From: Brevibacillus reuszeri
GTDB taxonomy: Bacteria > Bacillota > Bacilli > Brevibacillales > Brevibacillaceae
Length of the DNA stretch: 64,000 nucleotides
Assembly (NCBI RefSeq): GCF_002897295.1
Contig: NZ_BEXF01000011.1
Span: 124,001 to 188,000 of the forward strand
Direction of reading: 5' to 3'
Made by a program: the position numbers and the translations under genes. The notes below the pieces were generated by a model. The model was not told the DNA's origin and made no database searches. It was given only the letters and a program-made list of their open reading frames with translations. Below are positions 40,645-49,551 of the stretch, piece by piece (position 1 is the stretch's first letter; every line of letters begins with the position of its first letter).

Positions 40645-41562
40645 ATGTCTACAATCCTTTCTGAAAAAGTTGAACGTATAATCGCGATCGCGAAAAAGAG
40701 TGGTATAGAAGTGGACACCGTCACAGTGAAGGCCAATGAATCCGGTTTGGATTTCCTCGCTGTTTTTGCAAGTACGATAGCTGGCGACTCCTGGATATTA
40801 CGCTCACCGCGCCGTGATGATGTAGTAGAGTCCGCTCGCTACGAGAAACAAGTGTTAGACCTCGTAGCGAAGCATCTGCATGTAGAAGTGCCTCACTGGC
40901 AGTTACACACTCCTGAATTTATCGCTTATCCGAGATTAAGCGGCACTCCAATGGCTACTGTCAATCCGGAAACAAATAACTATGACTGGTACCTCAATCC
41001 AGAAGCGCTGTCTGATCTCACGCTGCAATCATGGGCTGACGCATTGGCAGAGCTTCACGCCATTTCTCATGATGCTGCCCTGGCATCCGGATTACGGGTC
41101 AAGCAGCCAGCAGAGATACGAGAGGACCTCTCCGAAAAGATGAATAAAATCAAACGCGTCTTCGGCGTATCCCAAGATCTATGGGAACGTTGGCAAAAGT
41201 GGCTTGCCGATGATTCGTTCTGGCCAAATCACACCGCTCTCGTACATGGTGATCTTCATCCGGGTCATATTCTGGTTGATGAAAAGGGAAAGGTAACGGG
41301 GCTGCTGGACTGGACGGAAGCAGAGGTAGCTGATCCGGCGATCGATTTTACAGCCTACTGCCTGTTGTTTGGAGAAGCTGCCTTGGTTGATTTTATAAAA
41401 CGATACGAAAAAGCAGGTGGCCGTATCTGGCCGCGTATGCATGAGCATATCATCGAATTGACGGCTGCGTTTCCTATCAATCTTGCCCTCTTTGCCTTGA
41501 AATCAGGGCTTGAGGAGTTCATGACCATGGCACAGCAAGCACTGGGTACCCATGAGGGTTAA
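40645..41562 (+). CDS. mph: Macrolide 2'-phosphotransferase (Mph family)
   Basis: A 305-residue aminoglycoside-phosphotransferase-fold kinase. Motifs: DSWILRSPRRDDV for nucleotide binding, the catalytic loop LVHGDLHPGHILV (Asp), and LDWTEAEVADPAIDF for metal binding; EFIAYPRLSGTP and the Mph-type C-terminal helices follow. It would phosphorylate the 2'-OH of the desosamine sugar using GTP or ATP and inactivate macrolides. ATG 40645 has GAGGTG 8 nt upstream. The upstream MRLR leader and hairpin indicate macrolide-inducible expression. It resembles chromosomal Mph enzymes of Bacillus-group species rather than plasmid MphA. Confidence 0.9.
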   Translation: MSTILSEKVERIIAIAKKSGIEVDTVTVKANESGLDFLAVFASTIAGDSWILRSPRRDDVVESARYEKQVLDLVAKHLHVEVPHWQLHTPEFIAYPRLSGTPMATVNPETNNYDWYLNPEALSDLTLQSWADALAELHAISHDAALASGLRVKQPAEIREDLSEKMNKIKRVFGVSQDLWERWQKWLADDSFWPNHTALVHGDLHPGHILVDEKGKVTGLLDWTEAEVADPAIDFTAYCLLFGEAALVDFIKRYEKAGGRIWPRMHEHIIELTAAFPINLALFALKSGLEEFMTMAQQALGTHEG

Positions 41563-41570
41563 ACAATAAA

Positions 41571-41625
41571 AACCACCGTCTCCAATCTATTGCTACGTGA
41601 TTGGGGACGGTGGTTTCCTTTTTTA
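41571..41625 (+). terminator. Intrinsic terminator of mph
   Basis: AACCACCGTC-CCAAT pairs with ATTGG-GACGGTGGTT, followed by TTCC and six Ts; 8 bp after the stop codon. It may also serve the convergent DUF420 gene. Confidence 0.88.
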
Positions 41626-41639
41626 TTCCTGCAAGCCTA

Positions 41640-42164
41640 TCAATAATACGGAGAGATCATGATGTACACAATCACGCCGGTCGCGCTGACATATAGCCAC
41701 ATCGGCATTGTCCAGCGGGCAATCTTTTTGTGTCTGTCTACTTGCATGTTTAAGCCGCGAGCGGTCGTAATCAGGGCAAATGGAACGATAATCGCGGACA
41801 ACAAAATATGCGATAGCAAAATGAAGTAATAGATCGGCCGCAAAATGCCCTCTCCACCGTAGGAGGTGCTCGGTGCCATCCCATGATAGACCAGATAGGA
41901 AATCAAGAAGACAGCCGTCGTGCTAAAAGCTGCAAAAATGTATCTGCGGTGAAGCTGAATATTTTTATACTTGATGATCGAGACAAGCGCGGCAACCAGA
42001 AACACAAATGTAAAGCTGTTCATTACAGCGTTCAAAAACGGCAAGAACGTCAAGTCGATATGACCGAAATCGTTATTCTTCGGCATAAAGTACATGATAG
42101 CAATGATCGTGTTAATCGCTATGCTCAGAATGACGATTGCTGGCGTGTAGTTTCGTTGTTTCAT
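41640..42164 (-). CDS. DUF420 membrane protein (YozB-like)
   Basis: A 174-residue protein with five predicted TM helices. ATG 42164 has AAAGGAG 7 nt upstream. Family features: conserved His in NIQLHRRYIFAAF, SYLVYHG, SHILLSAIIVPFALIT and VDRHKKIARWTMPMWLYVSATG. DUF420 proteins are linked by neighbourhood in other genomes to haem-copper oxidase biogenesis (CtaM/YozB-like), but here it stands alone. Confidence 0.88.
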   Translation of the reverse strand: MKQRNYTPAIVILSIAINTIIAIMYFMPKNNDFGHIDLTFLPFLNAVMNSFTFVFLVAALVSIIKYKNIQLHRRYIFAAFSTTAVFLISYLVYHGMAPSTSYGGEGILRPIYYFILLSHILLSAIIVPFALITTARGLNMQVDRHKKIARWTMPMWLYVSATGVIVYIMISPYY

Positions 42165-42316
42165 CTGTATACTCCTTTTTTCTCTGATCATTTTAGAGTA
42201 TAACCGTGGTTCCTACAAACCAGCAACCCAAGCAGCCTATCGGTCACACAATGATTACATTTTCACGTTCAAAGACTTTTCACAGACGCTACTTCCTTTT
42301 ATGTGGCACTCCGACC
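42165..42316. other. Intergenic region without a recognised gene
   Basis: This 152-bp gap holds the DUF420 promoter side and the permease 3' end. I see no small ORF with a ribosome site and no clear terminator hairpin for the permease gene. Confidence 0.4.
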
Positions 42317-43705
42317 TTACTTGCTTTCTTCATCTGTATGAGCGAGATCCATTGGAACCGCTTTGCCCACGCCAAAGGCGTAAAAGCTGACCACTACAAT
42401 CCCGAGGAAAACAATCCCCGCAATCAGTGAAATGCGCGTCTCATCATTGATCCACATACCGACTAATACCATCAGCAAAAAGGCAATCGTTACGTAGTTG
42501 GTCACTGGTGCAAAAGGCATTTTGAATGGATGCTTGTCCAATTCGGCCCCTTTCGCTTTTCTAAAATTGATTTGGCTAATCAAAATGACAAACCACGGAA
42601 CCATACCAGGAAGTACACTTGCACTGTACACGTACACAAACAAATTTTCTGGAGCGATGTAGCTTAAAATAACCCCAACGCCCAAGCCTATCAGAACACC
42701 AATCGTTCCGAGCAGAGGCACACCATTATGAGACAGCTTCGTAAATACTTTCGGTGCCTGTCCATTTACTCCCAATGTGTAGAGCATGCGCCCTGCACTG
42801 TAAATCCCGCTATTACAGCCGGACATCGCTGCCGTAATGATGACAAAGTTAATGATCCCCGCCGCTGCTGTAATACCAATTTTCGCAAAAGTGGCAACGA
42901 ACGGACTGCCGATCGTTTGCAATTGATCCCATGGATAAACTGTAACAATGACGAAAATCGCGCCAATGTAGAAAATCAATATACGCCAAATGATGCTTTG
43001 AATTGCACTCGTAAGCGTTTTCTTTGGGTCCTTTGCTTCACCCGCTGTAATCCCGATAAGCTCGACGCCTTGATAGGCACCGATGACTAATGATAGCGCA
43101 AAGAAAAATCCAGTCCAGCCACCGGTAAAGAAACCGCCATTCGCCCACAGGTTAGATAATCCGATTGCATTTCCTCCGTTACCAAAACCAAAGAAAATCA
43201 GGCCCAAGCCAGCAATAATCATTAATACGATCGTAACGATTTTAATCATCGCAAACCAAAACTCAAACTCACCAAATGATTTCACAGAGAACAGGTTCGC
43301 TGCGCCTAGAATCACCATCGCTATGATCCCTGGAATCCAGGCAGGCAAATCCGGAAACCAATATTTCATATACGTCCCAACTGCAATAATTTCGGACATC
43401 CCGACGACTACCCACTGAAACCAGTTGCTCCAAGCCGTCATGTACCCAGCCAAAGGATGAATGTACTTATGGCCAAAGGTCGCAAATGATCCGGTACTCG
43501 GTTCTACGTACAGCATTTCTCCCATTGCTCGCATGATAAAAAATATAAAAATTCCTACAATTGCATAAGCAAGCATGACGGACGGACCAGTCCATTTAAT
43601 CGTACTTGCCGAACCCATAAACAACCCAACACCAATGGTTCCGCCTAAAGCAATCATTTGAATATGACGTGCTTCCAGGCCTCTCTTTAATTCTTTGTTT
43701 GCCAC
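42317..43705 (-). CDS. Amino acid permease (APC superfamily, AAT family)
   Basis: A 462-residue, twelve-helix permease. The N-terminus [20 protein letters not shown] and the [17 protein letters not shown] region are canonical for the AroP/CycA/GabP family; the mid-protein [16 protein letters not shown] is also typical. GTG 43705 has GAGAGG 6-7 nt upstream. Sequence features fit CycA/YdgF-like (D-Ser/D-Ala/Gly) or a related transporter, but specificity is uncertain. It has a roughly 210-nt transcribed leader with a small ORF and alternative hairpins, suggesting post-initiation control. Confidence 0.9.
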   Translation of the reverse strand: MANKELKRGLEARHIQMIALGGTIGVGLFMGSASTIKWTGPSVMLAYAIVGIFIFFIMRAMGEMLYVEPSTGSFATFGHKYIHPLAGYMTAWSNWFQWVVVGMSEIIAVGTYMKYWFPDLPAWIPGIIAMVILGAANLFSVKSFGEFEFWFAMIKIVTIVLMIIAGLGLIFFGFGNGGNAIGLSNLWANGGFFTGGWTGFFFALSLVIGAYQGVELIGITAGEAKDPKKTLTSAIQSIIWRILIFYIGAIFVIVTVYPWDQLQTIGSPFVATFAKIGITAAAGIINFVIITAAMSGCNSGIYSAGRMLYTLGVNGQAPKVFTKLSHNGVPLLGTIGVLIGLGVGVILSYIAPENLFVYVYSASVLPGMVPWFVILISQINFRKAKGAELDKHPFKMPFAPVTNYVTIAFLLMVLVGMWINDETRISLIAGIVFLGIVVVSFYAFGVGKAVPMDLAHTDEESK

Positions 43706-43772
43706 TGTTGCCCTCTCTTCCTCTCTGCTGCTTCTAGCGGTATTTTAGGAAAGCTGTCGAAGCGGGGCTTCA

Positions 43773-43832
43773 TCACTCTAACACAATGAAGCGTAAACCT
43801 ATTTCGTTTACCAAAAAACGTTCAACTACCAT
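43773..43832 (-). CDS. Possible 19-aa leader ORF upstream of the amino acid permease
   Basis: ATG 43832 follows GCAGGAAG at rather short spacing and encodes MVVERFLVNEIGLRFIVLE, ending at tandem TGA TGA. Its last codons lie in the first arm of one of two mutually exclusive hairpins (arms 43792-43786, 43773-43767 and 43763-43759). This could be a leader peptide, but the start site is weak. Confidence 0.3.
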   Translation of the reverse strand: MVVERFLVNEIGLRFIVLE

Positions 43833-43921
43833 CTTCCTGCACTTCTTAGTAAGTATTCCTAATCGTTCGTAAGACTATTCTTTCCTTCCGTCGATCCGAT
43901 TTACTCCTGTAGCACTCGTTT

Positions 43922-43950
43922 ATTGTAGTATGTTTCTTTGATAATAACAA
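43922..43950 (-). promoter_or_regulatory. Putative sigma-A promoter of the amino acid permease gene
   Basis: Minus strand: TTGTTA (43950-43945), 17-bp spacer, TACAAT (43927-43922). This places the transcript start about 210 nt before the permease GTG. Confidence 0.65.
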
Positions 43951-44052
43951 TTATATTAATTAGAATAATAGTTGGAAAATCTATATTTTCTGTCTATATA
44001 AAATATATTACAGATAAATTTTTTTCTCCTTACTTGGCAATCGAGAGAACGC

Positions 44053-44086
44053 AAAAAAGAGCGTTAACGTTTGTACGCTAACGCTC
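44053..44086 (-). terminator. Intrinsic terminator of the patB-tcyP operon
   Basis: Minus-strand GAGCGTTAGCGTA pairs with ACGTTAACGCTC around a small loop, followed by TTTTTT; directly after the tcyP stop. Confidence 0.9.
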
Positions 44087-44091
44087 CTTGC

Positions 44092-45495
44092 TTACAGGTT
44101 TTGCAACGGTGTTACCGCTTCTTGGGCAGGGGCAGTATTCCTGTACACACTGGTATCCAACTGCTTGGTGACCTTGCTCGTAATTAATCCTGCTGTCATG
44201 CTTCCACTTACGTTCACGGCTGTGCGTGCCATATCGATCAGTGGCTCGATGGATATTAACAGCCCAACCAGAGCAACAGGCAGGTTCATCGTGGACAGCA
44301 CAATCAGTGCGGCGAAGGTTGCGCCTCCACCAACACCTGCAACCCCAAAGGAACTGATGGCTACGACAGCAATAAGCGTCAAAATGAAGGACAAGCTCGT
44401 GGGATCGATCCCTGCTGCAGGTGCCACCATGACTGCAAGCATCGCCGGGTAGATTCCCGCACATCCATTTTGTCCGATAGAAATTCCGAATGAGCCTGCG
44501 AAATTTGCGATTCCTTCTGGAACTCCCAATTCTTTATTCTGGGTTTGGACGTTAAGTGGCAAGGTACCTGCACTGGAACGCGATGTAAAAGCAAAGGTCA
44601 GAACAGGGATGACTTTCTTTACGTAGGTGACCGGATTTAAACCTGATAACGTAATCAGAAGCAGATGAACACCAAACATGATGAGCAGAGCGACATACGA
44701 GGCCAATACAAACTTGCCAAGCCGCCAGATGGCCATCAGGTCACTTGTTGCCGCTATTTTTGTCATGAGCGCAAGTACCCCATATGGAGTCAACCTCAGA
44801 ATCAGGGTCACTACTCTCATAATGATGGTATAGAGAGAATCGGTAATTTTCGCAAACAGTTCTGCTTGGTCCGGCTTTTTCCTTTTAACCCCGATATAAG
44901 CCATTCCTAAAAAGGCAGAAAAGATAACCACAGCAATCGTCGAGGTCGGACGTGCCCCGGTTAAATCGAGAAAGGGATTACCAGGCAACAGCTCCACCAG
45001 CTTTTGTGGTGCAGACATATTTTCGAGATTTCCTAGTGTATTGCCGATTTTCTCAATCTGGGCAGACTCTTTTGCTCCTTGCTCCAGCTGGAGGGACTGT
45101 AAGTCGGCCGCAATCGACGCGCCAATGCCGATGGCCGCTGCGATCGCTGTAGTGCCAACCAATAACCCAATGATCAAGCCACCGATTTTGCCGATGTTGT
45201 GCGAGAGAGTTGCTTTCGTGAATGCGGACAGGATGGATATGAATACGAGTGGCATGACGACCATTTGCAGTAGCTTGATATAGCCATTCCCCATGATATT
45301 AAACCAATCAACAGACAGTCTGACTACCTCAGACCCTGACCCATACATAAATTGCAACAAGAGGCCAAAAACAATCCCTAAACCAAGTCCAGTAAACACC
45401 CGCTTGGAAAAGGACACGAACTTCCTTTGCATGTATAGCAAAATCAAGATAATGACTGCCATGCCTAAAAGATTTAGAAGCACTTGATAGATCAC
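44092..45495 (-). CDS. tcyP: L-cystine:cation symporter TcyP (DAACS family)
   Basis: A 467-residue membrane transporter resembling B. subtilis TcyP over its whole length: YMQRKFVSFSKRVFTGLGLG at the N-terminus, LPGNPFLDLTGARPTSTI, FTSRSSAGTLPLN (the serine-rich re-entrant loop), and GQNGCAGIYPAMLAVMVAP. It takes up L-cystine, perhaps also related S-compounds. GTG 45495 has AAAGGGGG 8 nt upstream. It starts 22 bp after a PatB lyase gene, so imported cystine or conjugates can be cleaved directly. Confidence 0.92.
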   Translation of the reverse strand: MIYQVLLNLLGMAVIILILLYMQRKFVSFSKRVFTGLGLGIVFGLLLQFMYGSGSEVVRLSVDWFNIMGNGYIKLLQMVVMPLVFISILSAFTKATLSHNIGKIGGLIIGLLVGTTAIAAAIGIGASIAADLQSLQLEQGAKESAQIEKIGNTLGNLENMSAPQKLVELLPGNPFLDLTGARPTSTIAVVIFSAFLGMAYIGVKRKKPDQAELFAKITDSLYTIIMRVVTLILRLTPYGVLALMTKIAATSDLMAIWRLGKFVLASYVALLIMFGVHLLLITLSGLNPVTYVKKVIPVLTFAFTSRSSAGTLPLNVQTQNKELGVPEGIANFAGSFGISIGQNGCAGIYPAMLAVMVAPAAGIDPTSLSFILTLIAVVAISSFGVAGVGGGATFAALIVLSTMNLPVALVGLLISIEPLIDMARTAVNVSGSMTAGLITSKVTKQLDTSVYRNTAPAQEAVTPLQNL

Positions 45496-45517
45496 GAGTG
45501 TTCCCCCTTTTCACGAT

Positions 45518-46696
45518 TTATTTATATCTTTGCTGGATAGCTCTAGCCATTCGATTAAGCCCCTCTTCCAAGACAGACCTTGGGCAAGCAATATTCACCC
45601 TCGTAAAGCCTTCGCCTCCAGGCCCGAATTTATAGCCCTCGTCAAACGCCACCTTGGCCTCTTGTCGAAAGAACTGTTCAAGCGACTTTGCATCCATTCC
45701 CAGTTCGCGGCAATCCAGCCAGACCAGATACGTCCCCTCCGGTTGAATCACTTTGATTTCCTTCATGTGAGTTTGGATAAAGTCTGTCAGGAAAACGAGA
45801 TTGTCTCCCAGATACGACATGCATTGATCCAGCCATTCATCGCCGTGCCTGTAAGCGCTTTCTGTCGCTACAATTCCAAACGTGTTTGATAGATTCAGGT
45901 GAAGCTGATCCAGCATTTTTGTAAACGTCCTTCTTTTCTCTTGGTCCGCAATAATCATGTTGGACATTTGCAGCCCAGCCAGGTTAAATGTTTTGCTCGG
46001 TGCTGTACATGTGATGGACCCTAGCGCAAATTCCTCCGAGATGCTCGCGAATGGGGTGTGACGGTATCCACTGTGAATCAGATCGAAGTGAGCCTCATCT
46101 GATACAACCAGTATGTTATGCTCGGCACATATCTTGCCCAATCGCTCAAGCTCTTCTCTTGTCCAAACCCTGCCGACCGGGTTATGCGGATTGCAAAGGA
46201 TGATCATTTTTACAGCAGGATCGATTTTTCTGAGCAAATCATCGTAATCCATCTCATACCGACCATTTTTGAAAACAAGTGGATTGTGTACCAGCTCCCG
46301 GTTATTCTTCTGCACAACATCCGGAAAAGGATGATACACTGGCGGTTGGATTACTACTTTGTCTCCCGGCTCCGTAAAGGTTTGAACGATCATACTTAAA
46401 GCGGTCAAAATACCTGGACTGCAGCGTATCCATTCTTTTTTGATCTGCCATTGATGCCTGCGTTCTACCCAATCCACAAAGGACTGGAAGTAGTCGGACG
46501 ACCTCGCTGTATAGCCAAAAATCCCATGCTCCGCTCTGCTAACCAGCTGCTCAATGACAGGTGTCGGGCAGCGAAAATCCATGTCAGCTATCCACATGGG
46601 CAAAATATCTTTATCACCAAACAGCCGCTCTGTTTTATCCCACTTTAATGAATCCGTGTTCAACCGGGTATGGACTTGTCCAAAATCGTACTTCAT
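45518..46696 (-). CDS. patB: PatB/MalY-type PLP-dependent C-S lyase (second copy)
   Basis: A 392-residue protein with the typical start KYDFGQVHTRLNTDSLKWD. PLP motifs: LCNPHNPVGRVW, SDEAHFDLI and the lysine in APSKTFNLAGLQMS. It cleaves cystathionine, cystine or other S-conjugates to a thiol, pyruvate and ammonia. ATG 46696 follows AGGAGAG by about 6 nt. It is co-transcribed with tcyP. It is clearly a diverged paralog of the 20.4-kb gene rather than a recent duplicate. Confidence 0.92.
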   Translation of the reverse strand: MKYDFGQVHTRLNTDSLKWDKTERLFGDKDILPMWIADMDFRCPTPVIEQLVSRAEHGIFGYTARSSDYFQSFVDWVERRHQWQIKKEWIRCSPGILTALSMIVQTFTEPGDKVVIQPPVYHPFPDVVQKNNRELVHNPLVFKNGRYEMDYDDLLRKIDPAVKMIILCNPHNPVGRVWTREELERLGKICAEHNILVVSDEAHFDLIHSGYRHTPFASISEEFALGSITCTAPSKTFNLAGLQMSNMIIADQEKRRTFTKMLDQLHLNLSNTFGIVATESAYRHGDEWLDQCMSYLGDNLVFLTDFIQTHMKEIKVIQPEGTYLVWLDCRELGMDAKSLEQFFRQEAKVAFDEGYKFGPGGEGFTRVNIACPRSVLEEGLNRMARAIQQRYK

Positions 46697-46752
46697 GCTC
46701 TCTCTCCTCCAAATCCTATCTACTTTTCTTTAGAAAAATGGCACTCTAATAA

Positions 46753-46776
46753 ACGGAATTTTCAAAACAAAATTTC
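46753..46776. promoter_or_regulatory. AT-rich dyad upstream of patB-tcyP
   Basis: Minus strand GGAAATTTTGTTTTGAAAATTCC: GGAA/TTCC ends and TTTT/AAAA arms, about 60-80 bp upstream of the patB start. It contains AAAATTCC like a CodY or CymR half-site, but matches neither consensus well. Confidence 0.3.
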
Positions 46777-46779
46777 CCG

Positions 46780-46813
46780 CTGCCTCCAGACTATGATGCT
46801 CCTCTGGAGGCAG
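46780..46813 (-). terminator. Intrinsic terminator of the sulfide-detoxification operon
   Basis: Minus-strand CTGCCTCCAGA pairs with TCTGGAGGCAG across a 12-nt loop, followed by CGGGAAATTTTGTTTTG; 9 bp past the CstB stop codon. Confidence 0.8.
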
Positions 46814-46821
46814 CAGCTTCC

Positions 46822-48237
46822 TTACTTTGTGATCGGCAAGCCTTGCTTCACCCACTCGTCATAACCACCAGTCAGGTTGCGCACATCCTTGAAGCCGTTT
46901 GCTTGCAGAAAGCTCACGCCAATTGCCGATCTTCTCCCTGATTTGCATTGAACCAGAATCGGCTTGTCATGCGGCAGCTCCTGCAAGCTCATCGGCAGTA
47001 AGCCAAGCATAACGTGCTTCGCTTCGGGGATATGCCCCTCGGCTAGCTCTTTTTCATAACGGACGTCAAGAACATACAGCTCTCCTGTCTGTACGTGATC
47101 ATGGACCTCCTCAGGCGCTACCTCTTCATAGCTCACAAGCTTTGAATCGTCAGCCAGCTCGAAGACACTCAGGTCCATTGCGCCAGCCACCTGATCCATT
47201 CCAATCGACTGCAGATCCTTCACAACAGCAGGAACGGACTCTTTTCCGGCCAACAGGTAGATTGGCCGTGCATAGTCCAGCAGCCATCCAGCCCATGTGG
47301 TGAATGATTGGTCATACGGGATGTTGATAGTGCCCGGAACATGCTTTTTGGCGAACATTTTGGCTGGGCGCGTATCCACGACAACCCCTTGCCCCGTCCA
47401 TGTGTCAACTACGTCGATAGAAGCCGCTGCATACTCTGAAGCCGCTATCCCCTGTACGAGCTGCGGACCTTCTTTATTCAGCTGCTTCATCATCGCAAAA
47501 TAGGTTGGCGGCTCAGGCTGGCCCACCAGCAAGCTCTGGATAAACTCACTCTCATCATCATGCTGTAGTGCCCAATTCATGCGTTTTTCATAGCCTACTG
47601 TCGATGACTGGACAGCCCCTATCGCCTTGCCGCACGCGCTACCTGCCCCATGGCCAGGCCAGACCTGCAAATAGTCAGGAAGCTTTTTAAAGCGTTGTAA
47701 TGAGTGAAACATATTGCGTGCCATTTCTTCGGATGAACCACTTACCTTTGCTGCTTTTTCCAAAAGGTCCGGGCGCCCTACATCACCGACAAATACAAAG
47801 TCTCCTGTAAAAATGCCAATCGGTCCATTCGCGGATGAGCCCCCATCCGTCAATAGCAGCGCGATATGCTCTGGCGTGTGTCCCGGCGTATGCAGCACCT
47901 CGAATGTGAGATTGCCAATGTGGAAGGTGTTCCCATCCTTTAAGAAATGATGCTTATATTCATGTGCGTATTGGTAGCGCCAGTCAGGTCCACCTTCATC
48001 CGACAAATACAAGATGGCTCCGAGCCTCGACGCAATTTCCCTTGCTCCGGAGAGAAAATCCGCATGGATATGCGTTTCCGTCACCCCAACGATCTTTACA
48101 CCGTTAGCTTTCGCTGCACGCACATACTGCTCGACATCGCGCGCCGGATCAATCACGATTGCCTCACCGGTAGCCTGGCATCCCACTAAATACGATGCCT
48201 GAGCCAATTTCTCGTCATAGAAATACTTGAGTAGCAT
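46822..48237 (-). CDS. cstB: CstB-like persulfide dioxygenase-rhodanese fusion
   Basis: A 471-residue, three-domain enzyme. Residues 1-240: MBL-fold persulfide dioxygenase with THIHADFLSGA, LHTPGHTPEHI, TGDFVFVGDVGRPDL and WPGHGAGSACG. About 265-360: a degenerate rhodanese lacking the active Cys. About 375-470: an active rhodanese with VQCKSGRRSA. This is the CstB arrangement of S. aureus, which converts persulfides to thiosulfate or sulfite. ATG 48237 has AGGGAGG 8 nt upstream. It is downstream of SQR, which supplies the persulfide. Confidence 0.92.
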   Translation of the reverse strand: MLLKYFYDEKLAQASYLVGCQATGEAIVIDPARDVEQYVRAAKANGVKIVGVTETHIHADFLSGAREIASRLGAILYLSDEGGPDWRYQYAHEYKHHFLKDGNTFHIGNLTFEVLHTPGHTPEHIALLLTDGGSSANGPIGIFTGDFVFVGDVGRPDLLEKAAKVSGSSEEMARNMFHSLQRFKKLPDYLQVWPGHGAGSACGKAIGAVQSSTVGYEKRMNWALQHDDESEFIQSLLVGQPEPPTYFAMMKQLNKEGPQLVQGIAASEYAAASIDVVDTWTGQGVVVDTRPAKMFAKKHVPGTINIPYDQSFTTWAGWLLDYARPIYLLAGKESVPAVVKDLQSIGMDQVAGAMDLSVFELADDSKLVSYEEVAPEEVHDHVQTGELYVLDVRYEKELAEGHIPEAKHVMLGLLPMSLQELPHDKPILVQCKSGRRSAIGVSFLQANGFKDVRNLTGGYDEWVKQGLPITK

Positions 48238-48309
48238 AAGTCAGCCTCCCTTTTTCTTCACTTAGCCCCGTGAACCCCGATCAGCAGCATTATTTTGGGG
48301 AGGGGTGCC

Positions 48310-49518
48310 TTACATCGTTCCTTTGAGCATGCCCTTCCAATACATCAAAGGAAGCATCTCCTTTTTCAGCCAATACATGCTTCGTCTTTCACGGGATTGA
48401 TCAAATGGAAACGTCTCTTTTGGATTCATATCATAATCAAATTCAGCCAGAATCAGCTTTCCGTAACCCGTCACGAGCGGGCATGAAGTATAACCGTCAT
48501 ATTTGCTGCCAACCTGCTTTCCGCCTATCAAAGATAGCAGGTTTTGTACGACGACCGGCCCCTGCTTGCGTATCGCAGCACCCGTTTTGGAGGTTGGCAA
48601 ATTCGTGCAATCTCCCACGCCAAACACGTTAGCAAATCGCTTATGCTGCAGTGTATATTTATCTACATCGAGCCAGCCATCGCTAGCCGCAAGCGGACTA
48701 TGCTTGATAAAATCGGGAGCGCTCATCGGCGGCACTACATGAATCATGTCGTAGGGCAGGATCACCTGCTCATTCGTATTCAAATTCTCAAAAACCGCCT
48801 GTTTTTTATCACCTACAATTTCAATGAGGTTATGCTTAAATTGTGTCTCAATTTGTTTACGTTCGATGACCTTCTGCAGGGCGTCGGCATACTTTTTCAC
48901 CCCGAAAATGCTCGCCCCACCAGAAACAAAACGAATGGAGGACTGAGAGCGAACACCGGATTTGCGGAAATAGTCATCAGCCAGGTACATGATTTTTTGA
49001 GGTGCTCCGCCGCATTTTACCGGGGTATTGGGATTGGTAAAAATTGCGGCTCCTCCTTTGAAATGGCGGATATTGTCCCAGGTGCTGTCAACATAATCGT
49101 AGGAGTAATTGCTGCATACTCCATGCTTTCCGATACTCTCCTTTAGCCCTTTTACCTTATCCCAATCGATTTGAATCCCGGCTGCTACAACCAGATAGTC
49201 ATAGTACAGTTTTGTCCTAGAGGCTGTGATAACGGCATTTTCACCCGGCGAAAATTCAGCGACAGCATCCTGCACCCAGATCGCACCGCTCGGAATGACT
49301 GCTGCTTCCTCCCGTTCTGTAACGTCCTTCTTGACTGCTCCTGCACCCGCAAGTGTCCATAACGGCTGATAGTAGTGCTTTGTTGCGAAATCGACGATCG
49401 CAATCTTTCCAATCAAATCTTGTGATTTACGAAGGAGACGTGCTGCCACTGAGATGCCTGCGCTTCCTCCACCTACAACCACTATTTTGTAATGAATCCT
49501 CTGATTGTGCTCTGGCAT
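48310..49518 (-). CDS. sqr: Sulfide:quinone oxidoreductase
   Basis: A 402-residue flavoprotein. The FAD Rossmann motif is YKIVVVGGGSAGISVAARL; redox-active cysteines lie in KHGVCSNYSYD and NTPVKCGGAPQK; the second nucleotide site ends in FGVGDCTNLPTSKTGAA; the C-terminus is membrane-associated with SCPLVTGYGK. It oxidises H2S to persulfide or polysulfide and reduces quinone. ATG 49518 is preferred over ATG 49524 for its 7-nt spacing from GAGGTG. It sits between a TauE-like exporter and CstB. Confidence 0.92.
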   Translation of the reverse strand: MPEHNQRIHYKIVVVGGGSAGISVAARLLRKSQDLIGKIAIVDFATKHYYQPLWTLAGAGAVKKDVTEREEAAVIPSGAIWVQDAVAEFSPGENAVITASRTKLYYDYLVVAAGIQIDWDKVKGLKESIGKHGVCSNYSYDYVDSTWDNIRHFKGGAAIFTNPNTPVKCGGAPQKIMYLADDYFRKSGVRSQSSIRFVSGGASIFGVKKYADALQKVIERKQIETQFKHNLIEIVGDKKQAVFENLNTNEQVILPYDMIHVVPPMSAPDFIKHSPLAASDGWLDVDKYTLQHKRFANVFGVGDCTNLPTSKTGAAIRKQGPVVVQNLLSLIGGKQVGSKYDGYTSCPLVTGYGKLILAEFDYDMNPKETFPFDQSRERRSMYWLKKEMLPLMYWKGMLKGTM

Positions 49519-49551
49519 TTCCATTCACCTCATCCTCCATACATATAGCCT

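Noticed and set aside
48544..49146. 200-codon ORF antisense to SQR
   Set aside because: Shadow of a strongly supported flavoprotein gene; no domain and no initiation site.
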